Positions 42,725-51,994 of a stretch of DNA of 64,000 nucleotides are shown piece after piece (within the stretch, counting starts at the first letter, position 1; the number at the start of each line of letters is the position of its first letter). The DNA is taken from assembly GCA_022824925.1 (NCBI GenBank), contig JAJDYW010000043.1:1-64000 (forward strand), given 5' to 3'. The stretch is from Dehalococcoidia bacterium. GTDB lineage: Bacteria; Chloroflexota; Dehalococcoidia; Tepidiformales; Tepidiformaceae. The position numbers were made by a program, and so were the translations under genes. Below the pieces are notes generated by a model that saw only the letters and a program-made list of their open reading frames with translations, was not told the DNA's origin and searched no databases.

Positions 42725-44059
42725 CTACTCCTCGCGCGCGGCAAGGGGGCGCATGCCGGCATCGGCGACATCCACGGGCACCAGGGTCCGGCGGAAGTCC
42801 CCCCTGCGCACGAGCGAGCGGACCTCGGGCAACACCATCGCGGCGGCGGTGAAGCCGACGCACCAGAGCGTGCCCGCCACGATGAGCAAGGGGCGCACGC
42901 CGGTGTAGTCCGAGAGCCACCCGAATCCGTAGTTCACGAACGCCATCTGTCCGGCGGCGAGCATGATGTAGAGGGACATCACGCGGCCCCGGAGCGCGTC
43001 GGGCGTGACGCGCTGCACGAACACGACGGTGACCGCCATGAAGCTCGCCTGGGTGGCCCCGGCGAGCACGCCGCCGGTAACGGCGAGGTGCGGCGTGGTG
43101 GCGAGGCCGAGGACGAATATGGCGAGGCCGCTGCCGAGGCCGACCAGGAAGAACACGCGCCCGAGGGCGGCGTCGTTGCGGATCATCGAGACGACGAGCG
43201 TCCCGACGATGGAGCCTGCGCCGATGCCGACGATGATGGCGCTGAACGTGACGTCGGCGCCACCGACGGCCGTCGCGAGGGTGGGCATCATCGAGTCGAA
43301 CGCCATCGTGGCCCCGCAGTGGAAGCCGACGAGCACGAGCACGACGAGCAGGCGCGGTTCGCTCACCACGTAGCGAACGCCCTCCCGGATGTCGCGGACC
43401 ACGGCGCCGACGGCAAGGCCGCGCCCGCCGGCGCCGGGGCCCCACGAGCTGCGGTACTCGAGCCGCAGGAGCTGCTGGAGCGCGAGTGTGAGAAACACCG
43501 CGGAGAGCGCGAAGACCGCGCCCGCGCCGATGGTGGCGAGGAGGGCGCCGCCCAGGAGCGGCCCGGCGAGGCGGGATCCGTGGCGGGTGATGCCGGAGAG
43601 GGCGACGGCGTTGAGCAGGTGCTCCTCGCGGACGACGTTGGGGACGATGGCCTGCTCGGCGGGCGTGCCGAAGGCGCGCGCAACCCCGTCGACGCTGGCG
43701 AAGACGAGCACGTGCCAGGGCTCGACGACGCCGGCGAAGGTGACGGCGGCCAATCCCGCGGCCATGACGATGCCGACGGCGTCGGCGCCGATGGCGATCA
43801 GGCGCCGATCGAGGCGGTCGGCGAGGGCGCCGCCGATGGGCCCGGCGAGGGCAAGCTGAACCATGCCGGCGAAGGTGACGGCGCCGACCCAGGCGCCCTG
43901 CCCGGTGAGCTCGAACACGAGCCAGCCGCGGGCGAGCAACATCGTCCAGAACGCCGCCGAGGCGAAGAAGGCGTTCCAGAAGACGCGCCGGAAGTCGGCG
44001 TAGAGCAAGGCCGGGTGCCGCTCGGTGATGCGCGCCAGCAGGGACGGGCTTCTGTTCAC
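42725..44059 (-). CDS. MFS transporter (MFS_3 type exporter)
   Basis: 444-residue transporter with about 12 helices and the loop 2-3 motif GGALADRLDRR typical of the major facilitator superfamily, close to the enterobactin-exporter/MFS_3 branch (FRRVFWNAFFASAAFWTMLLARGWLVFELTGQ). Proton-driven efflux is expected; the substrate is not known. GTG start. 32 nt upstream of the flavoprotein gene, possibly one transcript. Confidence 0.88.
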   Translation of the reverse strand: MNRSPSLLARITERHPALLYADFRRVFWNAFFASAAFWTMLLARGWLVFELTGQGAWVGAVTFAGMVQLALAGPIGGALADRLDRRLIAIGADAVGIVMAAGLAAVTFAGVVEPWHVLVFASVDGVARAFGTPAEQAIVPNVVREEHLLNAVALSGITRHGSRLAGPLLGGALLATIGAGAVFALSAVFLTLALQQLLRLEYRSSWGPGAGGRGLAVGAVVRDIREGVRYVVSEPRLLVVLVLVGFHCGATMAFDSMMPTLATAVGGADVTFSAIIVGIGAGSIVGTLVVSMIRNDAALGRVFFLVGLGSGLAIFVLGLATTPHLAVTGGVLAGATQASFMAVTVVFVQRVTPDALRGRVMSLYIMLAAGQMAFVNYGFGWLSDYTGVRPLLIVAGTLWCVGFTAAAMVLPEVRSLVRRGDFRRTLVPVDVADAGMRPLAAREE

Positions 44060-44188
44060 TCAGTCCTCGCGCCGAACCCTACGCCCACCGCGGAGGGAAC
44101 GGGAGCGGAGCGCCCTTCACTTCCACGGGCAGTGCCGGCGCCTCAACCGGTGCAGAACGCTTGAGCAGGGAGCGGTCCCGGGCGGGCC

Positions 44189-44857
44189 CTAGTACTTGGA
44201 GACGTTGATCTCCTCCATGCGCCCGGTGACGAGATAGATGACGCGCTCGCAGATGTTCGTGCAGCGGTCGGCGATGCGCTCGAGGTTGTGGGCGGTCCAG
44301 AGGTAGTAGGTGTTGCGCTCGATCTTGGTGGGATCCTCGATCATGCCGCGGAAGGCCTCGTCGTAGACGGCATCCTGGAGGCGATCGACCTCGTCGTCGG
44401 CGTCGCAGACGCGGCGGGCCTCGTCGACGTTGCGTTCGACGTAGGCGTTGAGGCTATCGCGCAGCATGGCGATGGCGCGATCGGCCATGGCGGGGATGTA
44501 GCCCATGCGGCGGGGGAGGTCTTCGGACTCGCCGAGGCGGAGGTTGATGCTGGCGATGCCCTCGGCATGATCGCCGATGCGCTCGAGGTCGGTAATGATC
44601 ATGAGCGCGCTCATGACGGCGCGGAGGTCGGTGGCGAGGGGCTGCTGGGAGGCGATGACGAAGAGGGCGGACTCCTCGATGTCGAAGCGCTTCTTGTTGA
44701 TCGCCAGGTCTTCTTCGATGATGCGCTGGGACCACTCGAGGTCCGCCGAACGAAGCGCCTCGACGCTATCGACCACGGCCTTCTCGGCCATGGAGCCAAG
44801 GATGAGGACGTCATCCTGGAGTTCGGCGAGCTCCTTCTCGAAGAGCTCTCGGGGCAC
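44189..44857 (-). CDS. phoU: phosphate uptake regulator PhoU
   Basis: 222-residue PhoU: two three-helix PhoU repeats with DVLILGSMAEKAVVDSVEALR, ISMEEDLAINKKRFDIEE, and metal-site acidic clusters (AVMSALMIITDLERIGDHAEGIA; LWTAHNLERIADRCTNICERVI). It signals between the Pst transporter and the phosphate sensor kinase. Last gene of pstC-pstA-pstB-phoU. Confidence 0.96.
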   Translation of the reverse strand: MPRELFEKELAELQDDVLILGSMAEKAVVDSVEALRSADLEWSQRIIEEDLAINKKRFDIEESALFVIASQQPLATDLRAVMSALMIITDLERIGDHAEGIASINLRLGESEDLPRRMGYIPAMADRAIAMLRDSLNAYVERNVDEARRVCDADDEVDRLQDAVYDEAFRGMIEDPTKIERNTYYLWTAHNLERIADRCTNICERVIYLVTGRMEEINVSKY

Positions 44858-44872
44858 GTGATACCGCCCTTC

Positions 44873-45748
44873 TTAGCCGAAGCGCCCGCTGATGTAGGCC
44901 TCCGTACGCTGGTCGGCCGGCTGAGTGAACATCGTCTCCGTGGGAGCATACTCTATGAGCTGTCCCGTGATTTCCTCGTCGGTGAGCATGAAGGCGGTGT
45001 AGTCGGAGACGCGGGCTGCCTGCTGCATGTTGTGGGTGACGACCACGATGGTGTAGTCCGTGGCCAGCTCCCGCATGAGGTCCTCGATGCGGAGGGTGGC
45101 GATGGGGTCGAGGGCGGAGCAGGGCTCGTCCATGAGGATGACATCGGGGTTGTTGGCGAGCGCGCGGGCGATGCAGAGGCGCTGCTGCTGGCCACCGGAG
45201 AGCGCGAGGCCGGACTTCTTCAGGTCGTCCTTTACCTCCTCCCAGAGGGCGGCGCGCTTGAGCGAGCTCTCGACGAGGTCGTCGAGGTTGCCGCGGAAGC
45301 CATTCACGCGGGCGCCGAAGGCGACGTTGTCGTAGATGGACTTGGGGAACGGGTTCGGCTTCTGGAAGACCATGCCGATGCGGCGGCGAACCTCGACGGG
45401 GTCGACTTCGGAGCCATAGATGTTGGCGTTGCGGTAGGTGACGGTGCCCTCGATGGTGACGCCGGGGATGAGGTCGTTCATGCGGTTGAGGCAGCGCAGG
45501 AGGGTGCTCTTGCCGCAGCCGGAGGGGCCGATGAGGGCGGTGACCATCTTGCGGGGGATATCGAGGCCGACGCCGGTGAGGGCCTGCTTGCCGCTGTACC
45601 AGAGGTTCAGATCGGAGATGGAGAAGGCGAGATCGCCCTCGGGCCTGGCCACGTTCTCGGACGGCCGGTGCTCGGCGGCGGGGCGGCCACGAAGGGCCTC
45701 GCGGCTGCGCTCATCGGTTGGGGCGGTGGAACGGACCCGGATCGACAT
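44873..45748 (-). CDS. pstB: phosphate ABC transporter ATP-binding protein PstB
   Basis: 291-residue ABC ATPase with Walker [19 protein letters not shown] signature, Walker B VILMDEP and the PstB-specific [10 protein letters not shown] and [20 protein letters not shown] segments. The first 40 residues are an unusual hydrophilic extension; translation could start later. Powers phosphate import; 15 nt before phoU. Confidence 0.97.
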   Translation of the reverse strand: MSIRVRSTAPTDERSREALRGRPAAEHRPSENVARPEGDLAFSISDLNLWYSGKQALTGVGLDIPRKMVTALIGPSGCGKSTLLRCLNRMNDLIPGVTIEGTVTYRNANIYGSEVDPVEVRRRIGMVFQKPNPFPKSIYDNVAFGARVNGFRGNLDDLVESSLKRAALWEEVKDDLKKSGLALSGGQQQRLCIARALANNPDVILMDEPCSALDPIATLRIEDLMRELATDYTIVVVTHNMQQAARVSDYTAFMLTDEEITGQLIEYAPTETMFTQPADQRTEAYISGRFG

Positions 45749-45769
45749 TGGACCTCACATCCTACTGGA

Positions 45770-46675
45770 TCAGTTTCGGCGCAAGCGGTCGCGGACCACG
45801 AGCGCGAGGGCGTTGAGCCCGATGACGGCGATCATGAGGACGATGATTCCCGCGGCGGCGTTCGCACGGAACTCGGGCTGGGGACGGATCGTCCAGTTAT
45901 AGACCTGGATCGGCAGCGTGGTGAACGAGTCGAGCAGGCCATGGAAGCTGAGGGAGGGGTCGAAGGCGATGAAGGTGAAGGCGCCGATCATGATGAGGGC
46001 GGCGGTCTCGCCGGCGGCGCGGGCCACGGCGAGGATGGTGCCCGTCATGATGCCGGGCATGGCGCCGGGGAGGACGTGGTTCCAGACGGTCTGCCAGCGG
46101 GTGGCGCCGAGGGCGAGGGAGCCCTCGCGGATGCTGGGGGGGACCTGGTTGATGGCCTCGACGGAGGTGATGACGGTCATCGGCAGGATCATGAGGGCGA
46201 GGGTGAGGGCGCCGGCGAGGATGCTCGGGCCGAGCTCCATGAGCCGCACGAACACGGCCAGGCCGAGGATGCCGTAGATGATGCTGGGGACGCCGGCGAG
46301 GTTGGCGATGTTGAGGCGGACGGTGGTGAGGATCCCGTTCTGGGGGGCGAACTCCTCCATCCAGACGGCGGCGCCCACGGCCACGGGGATGGCGAAGATG
46401 ACGGTGAAGACGAGCACCCAGACCGACCCGAGGATGCTCGAGCGGATGCCCGCGCGCTCGGCGAAGCGGGAGGGGTAGTTCGAGAGGAAGTCCCAATCGA
46501 GGGAGGGGATGCCGACGATGGCGTTATCGATGCCGAGGATGACCAGGACGACGAGGCCGAGCAGGGTGGCCACGAGGAGGATGTAGCGCGAGGCGCGCGA
46601 CCACGCCTGCCGGCGGGCGACGCCGCCCTCGGCGCGCAGGGTGACGGAATCGGGAGTGGTTCCGGCGACGGCCAT
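45770..46675 (-). CDS. pstA: phosphate ABC transporter permease PstA
   Basis: 301-residue permease with six helices and the EAINQVPPSIREGSLALGATRWQTVWNHVLP cytoplasmic loop that couples to PstB, plus GETAALIMIGAF. Starts by TAATG overlap with the pstC stop. Confidence 0.96.
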   Translation of the reverse strand: MAVAGTTPDSVTLRAEGGVARRQAWSRASRYILLVATLLGLVVLVILGIDNAIVGIPSLDWDFLSNYPSRFAERAGIRSSILGSVWVLVFTVIFAIPVAVGAAVWMEEFAPQNGILTTVRLNIANLAGVPSIIYGILGLAVFVRLMELGPSILAGALTLALMILPMTVITSVEAINQVPPSIREGSLALGATRWQTVWNHVLPGAMPGIMTGTILAVARAAGETAALIMIGAFTFIAFDPSLSFHGLLDSFTTLPIQVYNWTIRPQPEFRANAAAGIIVLMIAVIGLNALALVVRDRLRRN

Positions 46676-47622
46676 TACTCGTACGCCTCCCGGAAGCGGC
46701 GGACGATGATCTGGGCCGCTACGTTCAGGACGAAGGTCATGAGGAAGAGGAGGGCGCCCACGGCGAAGAGCGAGGTGTAATCGGTGGTGCCGCGGGCGGC
46801 ATCGCCGAGGGCGACCTGGAGCATGTAGCCGGTCATGGTCTGGATGCTCTCGAGGGGGGAGAGGGAGAGGGTGGGGGTGGAGCCGGCGGCGACGGCCACG
46901 ATCATGGTCTCGCCGATGACGCGGGCGATGGCGAGGAGGATGGCGGCCATGATGCCGGAGATGGCGGCGGGGAAGACGACGCGGAAGGCGACCTCGAGGC
47001 GGGTGGCGCCGAGGCCGTAGGCGGCCTCGCGCAGGTCGCGGGGGACGCTCGCCATGGCGTCCTCGGAGACGGAGGCGATGATCGGCAGGATCATCACGCC
47101 GAGCATGATGCTGGCGGAGAGCGAGTTGAAGAACGAGACGCTATCGCCGAAGAGGGGGAGGAGGACGTCGTCGGAGATGAAGGTGAGGGCGAAGTTGGCG
47201 TAGACGACGGTGGGGACGCCGGCGAGGAGCTCGAGCAGGGGCTTGAGGAAGCGCCGCGTCTGGACATGGGCGTACTCGCTCAGGTAGACGGCGGCGGCGA
47301 GGCCGAGGGGGAGGGCGATGAGCATCGACCAGAGGGTGACGTTGACCGTGCCGAGAACCAGCTCCCAGACGCCGAAGCTGCGGGGGTTGAAGAGCGTCTG
47401 CCACTCGTTCCCGGGGTTGAAGAAGTGCCAGAAGGAGATCTCCTGGAAGAACCCGATGGCATCGGCGAAGAGCACGTAGACGATGGCGAAGGTGGTGGCG
47501 ATGGAGACGGCCGCGCACAGAACGAGCGAGAGCATGATGAGGCTCTCGCCGGGGCGGGAGAGAGGGCGCTTGCGGATGGCACGGGAGAGATCGGAGCCGT
47601 CGGGAGAGCTCGCTAACGCCAC
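46675..47622 (-). CDS. pstC: phosphate ABC transporter permease PstC
   Basis: 315-residue permease with six to seven helices, the coupling loop EDAMASVPRDLREAAYGLGATRLEVAFRVVFP and IARVIGETMIVAVAAGSTP. GTG start behind GGAGG. First gene of the pst operon; the phosphate-binding protein gene pstS is missing from the window and must lie elsewhere. Confidence 0.96.
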   Translation of the reverse strand: MALASSPDGSDLSRAIRKRPLSRPGESLIMLSLVLCAAVSIATTFAIVYVLFADAIGFFQEISFWHFFNPGNEWQTLFNPRSFGVWELVLGTVNVTLWSMLIALPLGLAAAVYLSEYAHVQTRRFLKPLLELLAGVPTVVYANFALTFISDDVLLPLFGDSVSFFNSLSASIMLGVMILPIIASVSEDAMASVPRDLREAAYGLGATRLEVAFRVVFPAAISGIMAAILLAIARVIGETMIVAVAAGSTPTLSLSPLESIQTMTGYMLQVALGDAARGTTDYTSLFAVGALLFLMTFVLNVAAQIIVRRFREAYE

Positions 47623-47728
47623 GCGGAGCCTCCGCGGGGTTCGGGATCAGGCTTGCTCATCGCGGCACGAGGGTGCGCGGTCGCTGTTAACAGACGGGGA
47701 AGGGGTTCCGGGTTGAGCACTCGCGCGG

Positions 47729-47761
47729 ACAGTATGAACAGACGATTAAGGGGTCGTTAAC
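47729..47761 (-). promoter_or_regulatory. PHO-box-like direct repeats upstream of pstC
   Basis: Three consecutive 11-bp units of GTTMAT-like sequence (47751-47761, 47740-47750, 47729-47739 on the minus strand), the layout of PhoP-binding direct repeats, about 110 nt before pstC. A CTGTTAACAG palindrome follows at 47684-47693. Confidence 0.55.
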
Positions 47762-47775
47762 ACAGCGGGGGAGGG

Positions 47776-48732
47776 TCAGGCGGGGGCGCCTGCGACCTCA
47801 TCCAGGGCCAGCTCCAGCAGCTCCGCGAGGTGGTCCCAGCCGTACCAGGGGAGGGTGTCGTTGAAGGCGCGCCAGCCGTGGTAGATGACGCCCAGCTCGA
47901 ACAGCCAGCGGGCGCGGAAGAACTCCATCCGGGCGAGGGCCTCGCCCCCGCGGGCATGCTCGTAGGTCTGCACGAAGTAGGTGTCGCGGGCGGGCGCGAA
48001 GGGAGCGCCCTTGAGGTGCCCGAGGGCCATCACCTGGCCGACGTCGTTGCGGACGTCGCCGAGCCGCGCCTGCTCCCAGTCGACCACCGCCGCGACCTCC
48101 CGCGCCCGGAAGAGGTAGTTGAAAATGTTGATATCGCCCTGGCAGAAGCCGACGGGCGCGCCCCCGGGGACATGCTCCAGGAGGACGTCGAGGGCGCGGC
48201 GGAGGATGGGGGCGTCGGCGCCGGGGAAGCGGGCCATGCGCTCGCCGACAACCTCCAGCTCGGCGCGGGTGGCGGCGGAGGCAGAGTCGGGGACGGAGAG
48301 GACGGAGTCGAGGCCGAACGCTCGCCAGTCGAGGGCGTGGATACGGACGACCATCTCGGCGTAGGCGCTGAAGCTCGCCTCCGGGCCGGCGACACCCATG
48401 TGGGGCGCATCGACCCACTCGAGTACGGCGAAGGGGGCGCCGAGCGCCTCCCGGCCCGGCTCCTCGCCCACGACGGCTGGGACGGGAACGGGGGAGGGGG
48501 CGAGGAGGCGCAGCACGGCCGCCTCGCGGAGGATGTCGTAGGGCTCGAAGATGCCGCGGTCGCGCTGCAGGCGGAGGAGGACGTCGGGGAGGGGTGCGTT
48601 CGCGAGGGTCGCGCGCAGGATGAGGTTCGAGGCGCCGCCTTCGACCGGGCGCAGGGCGAGCACCTCGGCCTCGCCGAAGCCGTCGAGGGTTCGTAGCCAG
48701 GCCTGGAAGGCCGCGGCCGCCGGAATCTCCAT
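47776..48732 (-). CDS. aminoglycoside phosphotransferase-fold kinase
   Basis: 318-residue APH/choline-kinase-fold protein. Catalytic loop FCQGDINIFNYLF with the HxDxxxxN site replaced by Q-G-D, and the Mg site VVDWEQARLGD. Similar to the ACAD10/phosphotransferase family of unknown substrate rather than a drug resistance enzyme. ATG 48732. Lies on the opposite strand to the rhomboid gene, with divergent starts 90 nt apart. Confidence 0.82.
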   Translation of the reverse strand: MEIPAAAAFQAWLRTLDGFGEAEVLALRPVEGGASNLILRATLANAPLPDVLLRLQRDRGIFEPYDILREAAVLRLLAPSPVPVPAVVGEEPGREALGAPFAVLEWVDAPHMGVAGPEASFSAYAEMVVRIHALDWRAFGLDSVLSVPDSASAATRAELEVVGERMARFPGADAPILRRALDVLLEHVPGGAPVGFCQGDINIFNYLFRAREVAAVVDWEQARLGDVRNDVGQVMALGHLKGAPFAPARDTYFVQTYEHARGGEALARMEFFRARWLFELGVIYHGWRAFNDTLPWYGWDHLAELLELALDEVAGAPA

Positions 48733-48810
48733 CGAGCGCATCCTCCCACTTGCGTGCGGGCAGGGTACCGGGAACGACAGGCGCGCTCCAAGGTGCAGGG
48801 CCGCCCTCCC

Positions 48811-48816
48811 TATACT
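48811..48816 (+). promoter_or_regulatory. -10 box of a leaderless promoter
   Basis: TATACT ends exactly 6 nt before the GTG at 48823. Confidence 0.55.
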
Positions 48817-48822
48817 CTCCGC

Positions 48823-49704
48823 GTGACCGTTCGCGAAGACACCTGCTACCGCCACTCGAGTCGCGATGCGCGCGTACGCTGCCAGCACTGCGAGCGGCCC
48901 ATCTGCACGGCGTGCATGGTCTCGGCGGCGGTCGGGTTCCAGTGCCCCGAGTGCGTGCGGGAGGGCCAGCGGCGGACGCGGCAGCCCGCGATCGGGGCGC
49001 GCGCGCCGATGGTGGTGACGCACAGCCTGATCGCCATCAACGTGGTCATCTGGTTCATCACGGCGGCGGTCACGGGCGATGTCTCGCTGTGGGGCGGGCA
49101 GATCACGTCGGTGCACCTCGACTACGCGCTGCTGGGGCGCTTCGTGGCGGACGGCGAGACCTACCGCCTGGTGACCTCGGGGTTCCTGCACTACGGGCTG
49201 CTGCACCTGGGGATGAACATGTTCGTGCTGTGGTGGCTGGGGCGGCTGCTGGAGCCGGGCATCGGCGGGGCGCGGCTGCTCCTCATCTATGCCGTCGCGC
49301 TGGTGGGCGGGTCACTGGGGGCGCTCCTGCTCGACCCGAACTCGCTCACGGCGGGCGCCTCGGGGGCGGTGTTCGGGCTGGGGGGAGCGGTGGTGGTAGC
49401 GGAGCGGGCCTCGCGGTTCCGGGGACAGAACACGGGGGTGCTGGGCTTCCTCGTGATCAACATCGTCATCTCCCTCGCGATCCCGGGGATCTCGCTGGGA
49501 GGGCACCTCGGCGGGGCCCTGCTGGGGGCGCTGGCGGCGGGGGTGCTGTGGGGCTCGCGGCGATGGCCGGTCTACGTCCGGCTGGCGGGGGAGGCGGCGC
49601 CGTTGCGTCTGCTGCCGGAGCTGGTGGTCGCGGGGCTGGGTGCGGGCACGGTCTGGCTGGCGCTCAACGTGGTCGCCCCGCGCTGGTACGACCCGTTCTT
49701 CTAG
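48823..49704 (+). CDS. rhomboid intramembrane serine protease with zinc-binding N-terminus
   Basis: 293-residue rhomboid. Catalytic serine in AGASGAVFGLGG and histidine in GGHLGGALLG, with the LHLGMNMFVLWWLG helix (HxxxN). The first 50 residues hold a B-box-like zinc cluster (CYRHSSRDARVRCQHCERPICTAC ... CPEC), a common fusion in this class. Cleaves membrane proteins within the bilayer. GTG 48823 is fixed by the TATACT box and by the start of the zinc domain. Followed by three 27-bp repeats. Confidence 0.88.
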   Translation: MTVREDTCYRHSSRDARVRCQHCERPICTACMVSAAVGFQCPECVREGQRRTRQPAIGARAPMVVTHSLIAINVVIWFITAAVTGDVSLWGGQITSVHLDYALLGRFVADGETYRLVTSGFLHYGLLHLGMNMFVLWWLGRLLEPGIGGARLLLIYAVALVGGSLGALLLDPNSLTAGASGAVFGLGGAVVVAERASRFRGQNTGVLGFLVINIVISLAIPGISLGGHLGGALLGALAAGVLWGSRRWPVYVRLAGEAAPLRLLPELVVAGLGAGTVWLALNVVAPRWYDPFF

Positions 49705-49712
49705 AGGGCATG

Positions 49713-49821
49713 TGTTACAGGAACGGCGACTCTGTAACACGCACCTCTCAGGATGTTCGAGAACCGCGATTTCTGTAACAGATGATGGGCCGGGTGTTCG
49801 AATAGTCGGATTTCGGTAACA
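49713..49821. repeat. three 27-bp inverted-end repeats at 41-bp spacing
   Basis: Copies at 49713-49739, 49754-49780 and 49795-49821, each starting TGTT, ending GTAACA with GCGA-like centres; exact period 41 bp, separated by 14-nt unrelated spacers. They lie between the rhomboid stop and the aldehyde oxidoreductase promoter. Confidence 0.75.
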
Positions 49822-49886
49822 CGTTCCCCGAGGGGTTCGATACGGGGCGCAGGCAGCGGATCGCTCGCCCGGTTGGAGGGCTACTG

Positions 49887-49892
49887 TACGAT
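49887..49892 (+). promoter_or_regulatory. possible -10 box of the aldehyde oxidoreductase gene
   Basis: TACGAT, 45 nt before the ATG at 49938; no clear -35, which would fit an activator bound at the 27-bp repeats just upstream. Confidence 0.3.
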
Positions 49893-49937
49893 AACCAGCC
49901 CGCCGACCTTAACGGACGAGAGAAAGCAGGGCCGACC

Positions 49938-51629
49938 ATGGCCATCGACCGCATCATCCGCGTGGACATGACCACGGGCGACGTGACGGAGGAGCGGGCG
50001 CCGGAGGCGTACGCGCTCCTCGGCGGACGCGCCCTCACCTCGCGGATGCTGCTGGAGGAGACGGACGCCCGCATCCATCCCCTGGGCGAGGCGGCGAAGC
50101 TGTTCATCGCGCCGGGCTTGCTGGCGGGCACGGCGGTCACGACAAGCGGCCGCACGAGCTTCGGCTTCAAGAGCCCGCTTACGGGCGGGACGAAAGAGGC
50201 GAACGTCGGCGGGCAGATCGGGCACCGGCTGGCGCGGCTCGGGATCAAGGCGATCGTCCTCTCGGGGGCCTCGCCCGACGGCTGGAAGCGGCTCGACATC
50301 GACGGCGCGGGCGCGCGGCTCTCGTCGGCGGAGGACCTGGCGGGGCGCAGCAACTACGACCTTCACCGCGAGCTGGTGGGGGAGGCGCTGCGGACGCGCG
50401 CCGCGGCGACCATCGGACCGGCGGGGGAGCACCGCATGGCCTCGGCCTCGGTGGCGGTGACGGACCCGGAGGGTCGCCCGACGCGCCACGCCGCGCGCGG
50501 CGGTCCGGGGGCGGTGATGGGCGCGAAGGGCCTGAAGGCGATCGTCGTGGACGACGCCGAGGGCGTTCGCACGGTACCCGGGGAGAACGCGAAGGCGTTC
50601 AAGAGCGAGGTCGTGAAGTTCAGCAAGATGGTGCTGGAGGACCCGCGCGTCCAGAACACGAGCCGCTACGGCACGGCCGGGGTCATCAAGTTCGTCAACC
50701 GCGACAACGTGCTCTCGATGCCAACGCGGAACCACCGCGAGGGGAGCTGGGAGCGGGCCGACTCGATTAGCGGGCAGGTGATCGAGGAGCTGGGCAAGGA
50801 GCGCGGGGGCAAGATGCTGCCCTGCATGGCGGGCTGCATCATCAAGTGCGCCATCCTCTACAACGACGAGCACGGCGAGCACGTGACGACGGCGCTGGAG
50901 TTCGAGACGATCGCGCTGCTCGGCTCGAACCTGGAGATCGGGCCGGCCGACGCGGTGGCGGAGCTGGACCGGCTCTGCGACGACATCGGGCTGGACACGA
51001 TCGAGGTGGGGAACGCGATCGGCGTGGCGATGGAGGCGGGGGTGCTGGGGTGGGGCGACTGGGAGGGGACGAAGCGCCTGCTCGACGAGGATGTCCGCGG
51101 GGGCACGCCGCTGGGACGCATCATCGGGGGCGGGACGGCGCATGTGGCCGCCACCTACGGCATCGACCGGGTACCGGTGGTGAAGGGCCAGGGGCTCCCC
51201 GCCTGGGAGCCGCGCACGCTCAAGGGGATGGGGATCACCTACAGCACGAGCCCGCAGGGCGCGGATCACACCGCCGGCATGGTGACCGCTCGCGGGGCCA
51301 CGGCGGACACGCTCGTGAAGCAGAGCCGCCACGAGCAGCTCGTGATGATGGCGGTAGACTCGGTGGGGGTGTGCCAGTTCACGAACGCGCTTCCGGGGGA
51401 CATGGCGGCCTTCATCAGCGAGCGCTTCGGCGAGGCGATGACGGACGAGGATTTGCTGGCCCTCTCGCGGGACGCGATCGAGACGGAGCGCGAATTCAAC
51501 CGTCGCGCCGGCTTCGACCGCGAGGACGACCGGCTGCCGCAGTGGCTCCGGGAGGAGCCCCTGCCCATGCCCGACGGCCCCTCGGTGTTCGATATCGAGG
51601 ATGCGGTGGTGGACGAGGTCTGGGCGTAA
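49938..51629 (+). CDS. aldehyde ferredoxin oxidoreductase family protein
   Basis: 563-residue AOR-family enzyme, which uses a tungsten/molybdenum-bispyranopterin and a 4Fe-4S cluster to oxidise aldehydes or related substrates. N-terminal LGGRALTSRMLLEE and GRTSFGFKSPLTGG, cofactor-binding RHAARGGPGAVMGAKGLKAIVV, cluster cysteines C296, C300, C304 (spacing CxxxCxxxC, wider than the usual CxxCxxxC) and C479. ATG 49938. The cluster spacing and the repeats upstream make it worth checking. No partner subunit is adjacent. Confidence 0.88.
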   Translation: MAIDRIIRVDMTTGDVTEERAPEAYALLGGRALTSRMLLEETDARIHPLGEAAKLFIAPGLLAGTAVTTSGRTSFGFKSPLTGGTKEANVGGQIGHRLARLGIKAIVLSGASPDGWKRLDIDGAGARLSSAEDLAGRSNYDLHRELVGEALRTRAAATIGPAGEHRMASASVAVTDPEGRPTRHAARGGPGAVMGAKGLKAIVVDDAEGVRTVPGENAKAFKSEVVKFSKMVLEDPRVQNTSRYGTAGVIKFVNRDNVLSMPTRNHREGSWERADSISGQVIEELGKERGGKMLPCMAGCIIKCAILYNDEHGEHVTTALEFETIALLGSNLEIGPADAVAELDRLCDDIGLDTIEVGNAIGVAMEAGVLGWGDWEGTKRLLDEDVRGGTPLGRIIGGGTAHVAATYGIDRVPVVKGQGLPAWEPRTLKGMGITYSTSPQGADHTAGMVTARGATADTLVKQSRHEQLVMMAVDSVGVCQFTNALPGDMAAFISERFGEAMTDEDLLALSRDAIETEREFNRRAGFDREDDRLPQWLREEPLPMPDGPSVFDIEDAVVDEVWA

Positions 51630-51631
51630 CG

Positions 51632-51647
51632 GTATTCGTACGAATAC
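51632..51647. promoter_or_regulatory. 16-bp perfect palindrome
   Basis: GTATTCGTACGAATAC is its own inverse complement, 2 nt after the aldehyde oxidoreductase stop. Either an operator for the next gene or a short hairpin; no T-run follows. Confidence 0.5.
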
Positions 51648-51771
51648 TCGGGGGCGCGAACGATGGCGCGTGAGGGTTCACGCTCTCGCCCTGGTATCTT
51701 CCACAAACAACTTGCTTGCCTTAGAGTAGTGGCTGCACGTCAGCAACGAACAACCGGCAGGGCAAGGGACC

Positions 51772-51990
51772 GTGGCGACACTCGACACGCACCGCGCAAT
51801 GAAGAGACTACAGGACGCAGGAGCGTCTGAACCGCTTGCCGCAGCTACTGTGGATGTCGTCGAAGAGGCTGCGGACCAGCTGGTGGGGAGGGACTACCTG
51901 CGGGCAGAGCTCCGGCGGGTAGAGCTAACGATTGGCGGGATGATGCTGGCCATGGCGGCGGTTGCGATCACAGTCGCAGAACTGGTCTAG
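51772..51990 (+). CDS. CCDC90/DUF1640-like membrane protein (copy 4)
   Basis: 72-residue family member with TLDTHRAMKRLQDAGASEPLA head, VVEEAADQLVGRDYL linker, short RAELRRVELT coil and a C-terminal hydrophobic helix. The most divergent copy. GTG start behind AAGGGA. Function unknown. Confidence 0.75.
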   Translation: MATLDTHRAMKRLQDAGASEPLAAATVDVVEEAADQLVGRDYLRAELRRVELTIGGMMLAMAAVAITVAELV

Positions 51991-51994
51991 ACCA

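Noticed and set aside
44288..46780. 830-residue acidic plus-strand frame
   Set aside because: Antisense shadow of phoU, pstB and pstA; low-complexity composition.
49713..49821. CRISPR array
   Set aside because: Only three imperfect repeats with 14-nt spacers and no cas genes; spacers are far too short.
49833..49850. tRNA T-arm (GGTTCGATA)
   Set aside because: The flanking bases do not form the 5-bp T stem and no acceptor or anticodon arm is found nearby.
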